Of a stretch of DNA of 18,556 nucleotides, positions 9,023 to 15,585 are shown in pieces. A program made the translations under genes and the position numbers. The notes below the pieces were generated by a model. It saw only the letters and a program-made list of their open reading frames with translations. It was not told the DNA's origin and ran no database searches. Source of the DNA: Discostella pseudostelligera (Eukaryota > Bacillariophyta > Thalassiosirophyceae > Thalassiosirales > Thalassiosiraceae); contig JALLBK010000918.1 in NCBI GenBank assembly GCA_036940085.1, forward strand, positions 1 to 18,556, given 5' to 3'. Numbering within the stretch: position 1 is the stretch's first letter; the number at the start of each line of letters is the position of its first letter.

Positions 9023-9859
9023 TCACTCCAATTTAGAATGCTGAGCAGGTAGATCTCTTGCTAAAACATACCGCCATTTGTGGACAGCGCCCAACCAAAA
9101 GTATGAAGTCTTTGTTACCGGATGACAAATTGATGCAATTTTGACAATGCCCCCGAGATCCTAATGCACGAGGGTAAATTACTTGTGTCAGTAACAAGAG
9201 CTTGGTATAAGAAAATTCGACATAAACGCAACCTACCACTATTTCAACTTTGATACCTGCCAATGCAACAGCCTCGGCCTCCAGTGAGGCGCTTACTTTT
9301 GCCATTGCCTTTTCTAAGAATCCCTGTTGTCAATGAAACAAGTACAAGATTCGGAACTGGTTGGCAACATGATCGCATGCAAAATGCAAAGTGTCATATC
9401 AATAAGATGCATGTGCTCACCTTTGGTTTTGCCGGATGATCATCTGGTAACTTATCACTGTAAAAGAGTATGCATTGATTTGTCAATTCGCAAGAAGGAA
9501 GTTGTTTACGATGCAAATGTCGGTGATGCTCACCCTCGCAATACCCTCTTCAATTCTCGTTTTGCATCAAAACTCTCATTGGTCGGACAGGTAGTAAATA
9601 AATAAAATCCCATCATGGGTGCTGCCAAGGCAGTTGCCAAGCGAGATACTACGGCGAGGCATCGTCTGCAACAAGCATGGATAATTGATACGATGTTAGG
9701 ATATCACGAAATTGAAATTGATACAAACTATGCGACGACGAAGAACACTCACGCCGCGATAAATGTTCCGAGCAAGGAAAGACCGATGGTTGCCAGCTCG
9801 GAAGGCGGCTGTGGCTCTGCCGAGGGGGTGGTCTCGTTATTTCTTTTTGGGGTCGACAT
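9023..9859 (-). CDS. Small membrane protein of unknown function, five exons
   Basis: Found by joining exons by hand. Minus-strand exons: 9753-9859, 9534-9665, 9421-9457, 9237-9323 and 9023-9160. Introns of 87, 76, 97 and 76 nt begin GTGAGT, GTGAGC, GTGAGC and GTAGGT and end in AG. The exons total 501 nt, exactly 167 codons with TGA, giving 166 aa with no internal stop. An in-frame TAG six bases before the ATG fixes the start. The N-terminus (1-22) is Pro/Glu/Asn-rich. About 23-61 is hydrophobic (ELATIGLSLLGTFIAA ... LAAPMMGFYLF), broken by Arg37 and Arg44, so one or two membrane spans. Then come a charged segment (DAKRELKRVLRGD), an Ala-rich amphipathic stretch near 96-120, and a C-terminus with Trp and His (SYFWLGAVHKW). 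No family is recognised. The Arg-punctuated hydrophobic region would suit an organelle membrane, but that is a guess. The last intron's acceptor is the least certain junction. Confidence 0.7.
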
Positions 9860-10174
9860 TGGCTAAAAGGAAGAGGCTGCTGCGGCGGTGGGTGGCGCCG
9901 GGCGGCGGGTGCGGATGGCGGAATCCATGTCTGGCGTCTGGCTTGCCTTTCTTTTGGCTTCTGCGGAAGTGAAAGAAGTGGAGAAGGGTGCTCGGAATTG
10001 CGGGAAACATTCCCGCCAATTTCTGAATCTGCGGAATTTGGAATTTGGAATCTCTCTCAACCCGCGCGAATCTTCCCGCCCAATCTTACAATATTCCTCC
10101 TAAACCCAAATCAAAAATGCTTTTGTAACAATCAAGCCAGCCGCCGTCGCCGTCCCTCCTACTACTACAGAACT
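9860..10174. promoter_or_regulatory. Divergent promoter region with E2F-like sites
   Basis: A 315-nt GC-rich spacer. It holds an inverted repeat (10001-10015), TTTCCCGC on the minus strand (10000-10007), TTCCCGCC at 10010-10017 and again at 10073-10080, and a GGAATTTGGAATTTGGAATC tandem tract around 10034-10052. Several open frames cross it but none resembles a protein. Confidence 0.5.
10000..10017. promoter_or_regulatory. Inverted pair of E2F/DP-like motifs
   Basis: GCGGGAAA (10000-10007) faces TTCCCGCC (10010-10017). The core CGGGAA-ACA-TTCCCG is a perfect 6-nt inverted repeat with a 3-nt spacer. It lies about 140 nt upstream of the minus-strand small membrane-protein gene and about 160 nt upstream of the plus-strand small gene. 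This suits binding by a dimer that serves both directions. Confidence 0.45.
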
Positions 10175-10754
10175 ATGATCCCACGGGTCCTAACAAGCCG
10201 CACCGTTATCACAAAGTAAGTTTATCTTGTGTTGATCTGGTGTGAATGTAGGAAGGTGGGAGCTAGATGTAGGGATAGATGACGAATGACGAACGACGAA
10301 CGACGAATCTTTGCACATGCATCGTCATCGAGAACTACCGATAAGTGCAGAACCAGAACCCCCACCACCACGTGATCTTCAAATCATAAGTATATTTCGA
10401 TGAATATTTATTCTCGTATATTTTCTCTTAATCCGCATCTCGCTACTACTTCAATGAATCAAACGCATTCTATCCGCCGCCACCTCGCCTGCGAAAAAGT
10501 GTGGGACGGTTTGAATCTCTCATCCCAGTTGGCGTTCATTCCAAATTAGGAAAAGTCACCAAGCCTAAATCATTCAAAATCACAGGTGCTGGACAGCCGT
10601 TTATTTTCGAGATTGCTGTGAGTAATGCCGAGAAATATCAATTGAGGGTGGATACGTCGTTGAGGAAATAATATTTGACGTGGATGTTTCAGTGAGCGAC
10701 TCGACAACACAGTTAGATGGGCCATGCAATATCGAATGCAGAATTAAGGATTAA
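10175..10754 (+). CDS. Probable small protein of unknown function, gene model uncertain
   Basis: Exon 1 is 10175-10215, from an ATG to a strong GTAAGT donor, encoding MIPRVLTSRTVIT. This short basic start could be a mitochondrial presequence. The best phase-compatible acceptor is the AG at 10498-10499. From there the frame reads VGRFESLIPVGVHSKLGK and ITGAGQPFIFEIAVSNAEKY and stops at 10669-10671, giving 70 aa. A second protein-like stretch (EGGYVVEEIIFDVDVSVSDS, ending IECRIKD) follows in another frame to a TAA at 10752-10754. The two would join by a single-base deletion, or by an improbable 29-nt intron (10618-10646, GTGAGT...GAG) that would give 88 aa in frame. The intron 10216-10499 holds a heptanucleotide repeat. 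The acceptor has a weak pyrimidine tract. No family is recognised. The gene ends 44 nt from the convergent Nudix stop, which fits the layout of the other gene pairs. Confidence 0.4.
10281..10308. repeat. Heptanucleotide tandem repeat, four copies
   Basis: GACGAAT-GACGAAC-GACGAAC-GACGAAT, four 7-nt units within the proposed first intron of the small plus-strand gene. The outer two copies end in T and the inner two in C. Confidence 0.85.
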
Positions 10755-10798
10755 ATAGTTATAATTTATGGAAAGGAATTTATCTCCGATGTTGAGAA

Positions 10799-11769
10799 TC
10801 ATGATATAGACGAACAAGTCGAACGAACCACATCCTTGTATAATTCACCCTCTCTCACAACCAAAACATCCTTCGCAATTTGTTCCTTAAAGTCGAGCAA
10901 TATTGTTAAGTGATCAGCATACCAATCTTCTCCCTTGTACTTGACGCCAATCTCATCCAATGGTACAGAAACAACTTCCTTTGCATCATCTCCTGCCTTT
11001 GGTTCATTATTTGTTCCAGGGATGAACTCAAGTGAATATGCAATACTCACAATATGACGTCGATTATCACGGCGTGGATCTGAGTAAACACCTATCAATC
11101 TCATTGCAGATTTCGCTTCCTCTGGCGTGATGATGATTCCGGTTTCTTCTTCTGTCTCGCGTAGGACGGCAGATTCGGTTGTTTCCCCAACATTGACAAA
11201 TCTATCCATATGAGGATTGTTGAATCATTACATCATGGTCGGATCGCGTTGACACATAATGTGGTTTAGTAAATACTAGATCGCAAGTATATTCACAAAA
11301 TGAATCGATAATTTATTACTCACCCTCCAATAGTAGCAAGCTGACCAGTATCCGCTCTCCGAACTACCCAAACATCATATCCATCATCATCATTTGATTT
11401 TGTTTTGGAATATATCACAATATCGACAGCTACGGAAGGAGTGCACATGCAATAGGTATCACCTCCACACCAACACGAGCCTGGTCGATCTTGTGCCGGA
11501 TGTCCTCCATGCCATTTGTGATCGGTTCCATGAAGACACGATCCTGATTTTGATTGTGTAATTAATGACACCTTGGCGGGTAGAAAATTAACGAAGATTC
11601 CCAACACGACAATGATTGTAAGTAAAGCGAGGACAAATAGAGTAGTAGGATAACCATGGGATGAATATTTCCTCCGTAATGAGGTGTTCACATTCATTGC
11701 ATGCAATTCAACGATGGGGAGACTGTCGGTGTTGTTACTTCGCGGTCGGCGGCCACTTCTTCTCTCCAT
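10799..11769 (-). CDS. Membrane-anchored Nudix hydrolase
   Basis: Two exons, 11324-11769 and 10799-11201, give 282 aa. The 122-nt intron (GTGAGT...TAG) splits the glycine codon at the start of the Nudix box (GG|FVNVGE). The start is the first ATG of the frame; the frame is open further upstream without an ATG. The N-terminus is Arg-rich. Residues about 42-64 (TTLFVLALLTIIVVLGIFV) form one membrane span, giving a type II topology. A Cys-rich segment follows (Cys78 and CWCGGDTYCMC, 99-109), then the hydrolase domain. The Nudix box fits G-x5-E-x7-RE-U-x-EE-x-G-U at 149-171 (GFVNVGE ... RETEEETGI), with Thr at the first U position; the metal-binding Glu residues are present. Nudix enzymes cleave nucleoside diphosphates linked to another moiety. 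The substrate is not evident. It is divergent from the glycosyltransferase, which would suit a shared secretory location, but that is inference. Confidence 0.9.
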
Positions 11770-11887
11770 GAACGGGGAAATTCTACACGCGATTACTGAA
11801 ATGATTGATCCATGTATCACTCATCAGCTATCGGTGGCTATTACTGTTACTATTACTATTACACCAATTGAAAGAATTGCGTGGCCT

Positions 11888-11917
11888 GGTGACGGTGACG
11901 GTGAAGGTGAAGGTGAT
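11888..11917. repeat. GGTGAN hexanucleotide repeat, five copies
   Basis: GGTGAC, GGTGAC, GGTGAA, GGTGAA, GGTGAT in tandem. It lies in the Nudix/glycosyltransferase promoter region, about 120-150 nt upstream of the Nudix ATG. Confidence 0.85.
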
Positions 11918-12042
11918 ATGACAGCGGCAGTAGTAGTAGTAGGTAGTAGCACCGTCTCCATGGCCATGGCCGATCGATGGTCGGATCTGAGGAGAAGAGA
12001 GACGGGGAGATGGCCGGATGATGAGTGAGATTGAAGCGAAAT

Positions 12043-12050
12043 GGCGGGAA
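12043..12050 (-). promoter_or_regulatory. E2F/DP-like motif (near match)
   Basis: GGCGGGAA, the complement of TTCCCGCC, about 145 nt upstream of the glycosyltransferase start. It matches the relaxed consensus TTSSCGSS but not TTTSSCGC. Confidence 0.3.
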
Positions 12051-12193
12051 GAGTGGAGGAAGTAAAATGGCGGGAGACCAGACGATCCATACCGCTGCAA
12101 AAAGCAAGCAACACGACGTGGTTGGAGATGAAAAAGGTAAGAAGGAATATCATAACATACAAACATAAAACATAACCATAATATGGTGCAGCA

Positions 12194-15100
12194 ATGACAA
12201 TCATGGCCGTCATCCGACGGGCATCACGCAAGAGCGAACCTAATATTTATATCAATGTACAGTCACGGGGTTCATCTCCTAGACGATATTCTGCGTTTGG
12301 TATATCTGGCGGTGGCGTAGAGAATGGTGCAAATCATCGGCGCCATCGGTATTGGTGTTGCCGTTCGAGGCAGCGGTGCACGGTGGTTGCAACGACGCCG
12401 CCGCCGACGCATTCGTTGTCGCCAACCATTGCGTCGATACATCGACGTGAATCGTTCCGTCAGTTATGGAATCGATTCATTTATCTCATCAAGAGGAGTA
12501 ATCCAGTACATGTGGTAATTATTGGGGTGATATGTTTCATTACATCGACGTATCTTGTCCATTGGCTTCTCGTGCTGGAACTGGGTCCGCGAGGATCCAT
12601 CAAAGGTGGAAATATTGGCAATTTCTGGGATCAAAATCTTCGAGATTATACTAGGTACAAAACAATAATGAAGTGGAGAGAAGAGGTTAGATCAGAACTG
12701 CACATTCCAATAGTACACGGGGGCAAGGAAGGTGCACTGCGTGAACCATGGTTTTATCCTCTGGATGTAATAATCAGGACTCGTCCCAACAGTGCAATCG
12801 TAGAGATGCTACTTCGGGAAAAGAGTAGACTTCAATTATTAGATTCTCTGCTTCAAAATGCTGACAATATCCGAGAAAGATGCTCAGAGAATCAACAATA
12901 TCCCGTTCACATTCCACCAACTGTTGTGCAACTACAGCCATCATACATGCAACGAGAACTACCTCCATACTGGATGGCTAGATCAGATTCGTTCGATCTG
13001 GGCTTTTTTTATGTTAAGCAGTCAGACATCGATCCTCTACTATTGCAATCGATGATGAGGAGCTGCCAGGAACCCAATCGCAAATTCTCAGATCTCCAAT
13101 GCTTTGGGCACAGTGTAGGGGGGCTGCAATTAGGCGACTCTCACGGGTTGCATCTATTCCGACCTCACATCAATACAATTTTGACCTTGATGAGATCATC
13201 GCAGACGGATTCTCCTTATGAAAAACTTGCTGGGGGAACATGCCATTCTAGAGTGGGCTACGCTGTATTTTCGAATGCTCCAACCCCCGACGATCAGTTG
13301 CGAAAGTCGTCTGCCATTTCAAACCATATTTCGACGGCTTTTGTAGCATTCCCTCCCAATCATTTTGCCTCCCTCTGCATTCCTCCATTTGAGCATTCGA
13401 TTGGAATATCTCCTTATGATCAGGCTAATCACGAAATCAGTTTTCAATCAACGTTCGCCAATAAACTCATCACTGAAATCGAAAGTAGAGACATCAACGA
13501 CGCTACCGGTGCAATATGGGGACTTGCTACTCTTACATGTGATTTTTCAGATGGCAGTGATGATACAATTACAAATTGCTGCAATCGAGTGTCTGTTAGT
13601 ATTCTTAACTCGATCGATGCCGAGGAAATTTCGCACCATCTCAAAGACGAAGGAGGGCATCACTACCTTATCTTCACAGCTCCAAAACTCATACCTTCCA
13701 AAGTCAGCAACTTCTCCAACGAATCGAGTGCGGTCATTGTGAAAGTTACAGAGGTGAAAAATAACAACAATAAAGCACCCCGTCGTCACAAAGAATCAAT
13801 CCAAACGAGGCTTCGGAACGAATGGAGATGTGAGCCTAGTTGGTTGTGTAATCGATGCCTTCAAACTCCCATACATGGATCCTTCTCCAAATGCGCTTCT
13901 ACTTGTGATGAATGTGTTGCCAATTCCATTTGCAGCGAAGATAATACAAATAGTTCGCCATTCGAAGTACATGTCCAAGTTACAGGAGCGCATTATTCGA
14001 CACCCACTACAAGTGAGAATGTGGTGACCAATGAACCACAGCTTTATCGGATTCCTCGGATAATTCATCAAACATATTTCGAAGAAATAACGATGGAAAA
14101 ATATCCTCAGTTGTTTCGACTACAGAATACTTGGAGAGCGTCTGGGTGGGAATACAGATTCTATACGGATGATACTGCGCGAGAGTTCATCATGTCAAAC
14201 TACCCGTCGCGTTTTGTGTCTGTATTTGACTCTCTGACGTCTGGTGCATACAAAGTAAGTGCATTAACTCGATGTGTTTTTACGGCATCGATGTCTTCAT
14301 AACTTCACTTAATACTTTGCCATGTTCCTTCATCCCAGGCCGATTTCTTCCGTTACCTTGTCCTCTATCAAGTTGGCGGAGTCTATGTGGATGTGGATGT
14401 GATGTTGGATACAAACTTAGACACCTTTTTGACACCAGATTTGGCATTCTTTACTCCCATGGATGCGGTCGGAGCTTATGCTGACGAACAGTTCTGTCTT
14501 TGGAATGGTCTCCTCGGTTCTGCGCCTGCTCATCCTGCCTTGGCAAATGTTATTGAGTGGATGGTGAACCTTGTCTCCAATAGGGGCGACATGTTCGATA
14601 TGGAAAGGTGAGCACAAAATATCAAATCACGTCTTTACAATCTGATCTTCGCTCCAACTATGATCGTCGTTGTTATCAATTATGGCGTATTCTTGTCTTG
14701 GGCAGGAATGTGTGCAAATTTTCTAGCGCAGACATGATGGAAAATTGGAAGGTTCGAATTGAGCCTGGGCTGATGCTTAGCGGACCGTGCGCCCTCGGTT
14801 TGGCAGTCAACAATGCGTTGGGAAATGAACCGCTTTCAAAATTTGCTCCTGGATTGCTCAANCGCCCTCGGTTTGGCAGTCAACAATGCGTTGGGAAATG
14901 AACCGCTTTCAAAATTTACTCCTGGATTGCTCAAAAAGTTTAATGGGAAGAAAGTTGAAGGCTTGAATAGTGCGGCAATAGGCAATGTAATGATATTAGC
15001 GGTGAGTACCCAATAATGCTGTGTTTGGCTCTTCAATCTGCATACATTGTATCACATGAATATTGCTAATGCTAAATCGTTTTCAGGCAGATAAAAGTGA

Positions 15101-15353
15101 CCTTGGAGCATTTAGATTCAGTGATTCTGAAAGGAACGTAATTATTGCATCCACTGATCTCCCTGGACTATCGAAAGCACCAATTTTTTATGAGAGTAGT
15201 CAGAATCTACGAAGCGGAAAGACAGCAATACTCAAGAAGCCTCATTACAGCATTTCAACAAGGGGACAGCAACTGTGGGGCACTCATGATGTTTATACGG
15301 ATGATCTTGTTGAGGATGAAGTTATCACTTTAAAGGTCTCGTTCAACAACTAG
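12194..15353 (+). CDS. Golgi-type glycosyltransferase with DXD motif (OCH1/GT32-like)
   Basis: Four exons: 12194-14254, 14339-14607, 14706-15001 and 15087-15353. Introns are 84, 98 and 85 nt (GTAAGT, GTGAGC, GTGAGT donors). Exon 3 contains a contig-join artefact; with its 73 extra nt removed the CDS is exactly 940 codons (939 aa). The protein has a basic N-terminal tail of about 104 residues, a single membrane span (about 105-129) and a long luminal part, so type II topology. The catalytic region starts near 620 with RIPRIIHQTYFEE and continues to DFFRYLVLYQVGGVYVDVDVML, with DXD at 705-707, as in the glycosyltransferase sugar-binding DXD family related to yeast Och1. It likely transfers a hexose from a nucleotide sugar to a glycan; donor and acceptor are unknown. 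Residues about 130-545 resemble nothing recognised. A Cys-rich block follows (546-580). A Ser/Asn-rich region separates these from the catalytic core. Confidence 0.88.
14790..14934. repeat. Assembly artefact: 72-nt duplication around a single N
   Basis: 14790-14861 is repeated at 14863-14934, with N at 14862 between the copies. The only difference is G at 14845 against A at 14918. It lies inside exon 3 of the glycosyltransferase and breaks the frame. Removing one copy plus the N restores an open frame through to the next splice donor. The single difference reads Ala or Thr in the protein and may be an allelic site. Confidence 0.95.
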
Positions 15354-15407
15354 TTCAGAATTACTTTCTTTAACTGCACAATTGCTTCATAACAACAAAT
15401 GTAAAAC

Positions 15408-15552
15408 GCCCAATTTACTAACACCACAGCATTAAATATGAATCTCATGCAGATACAACATCCGATGCGGAGACGAATCNGCCCAATTTACTAACACCAC
15501 AGCATTAAATATGAATCTCATGCAGATACAACATCCGATGCGGAGACGAATC
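15408..15552. repeat. Assembly artefact: second 72-nt duplication around a single N
   Basis: 15408-15479 is repeated without any difference at 15481-15552, with N at 15480. The repeat has the same length as the first one. It lies in the convergent spacer between the glycosyltransferase and the N/Q-rich gene, so no coding sequence is affected. The true spacer is 73 nt shorter than it appears (about 159 rather than 232 nt). Confidence 0.95.
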
Positions 15553-15585
15553 CACTATGAACAACACAACACGCGAACATATCCT

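Larger units (their letters stand above)
11770..12193. promoter_or_regulatory. Divergent promoter region, Nudix / glycosyltransferase
   Basis: A 424-nt spacer rich in simple sequence: a TTACTATTACTATTAC tract near 11847-11862, five GGTGAN hexamers (11888-11917), GTA triplets near 11935-11950, and GGCGGGAA at 12043-12050 with a second GGCGGGAG about 25 nt on. Several open frames on the minus strand are made of these repeats and are not genes. Confidence 0.5.

Noticed and set aside
9033..9305. A 90-aa minus-strand open frame read without introns
   Set aside because: Its first 24 codons are real (exon 4), but the rest runs through an intron and out of frame. The spliced model gives a better protein.
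9327..9605. A 92-aa plus-strand open frame
   Set aside because: It overlaps exons and introns of the five-exon minus-strand gene, has no family resemblance and lacks splice support.
9888..10219. Long open frames on both strands across the 9860-10219 region
   Set aside because: They cross a GC-rich promoter region, have low-complexity Arg/Pro composition and overlap each other. Only the last 14 codons, from the ATG at 10175 to a splice donor, look usable.
11824..12231. Three overlapping minus-strand open frames in the Nudix/glycosyltransferase spacer
   Set aside because: Their sequence is made of translated simple repeats (TVTVT, SPSPSPSP), so they are by-products of the repeats.
14790..14934. 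A real tandem duplication inside the glycosyltransferase
   Set aside because: It is broken by an N, breaks the frame, and has the same 72-nt length as an unrelated duplication at 15408.
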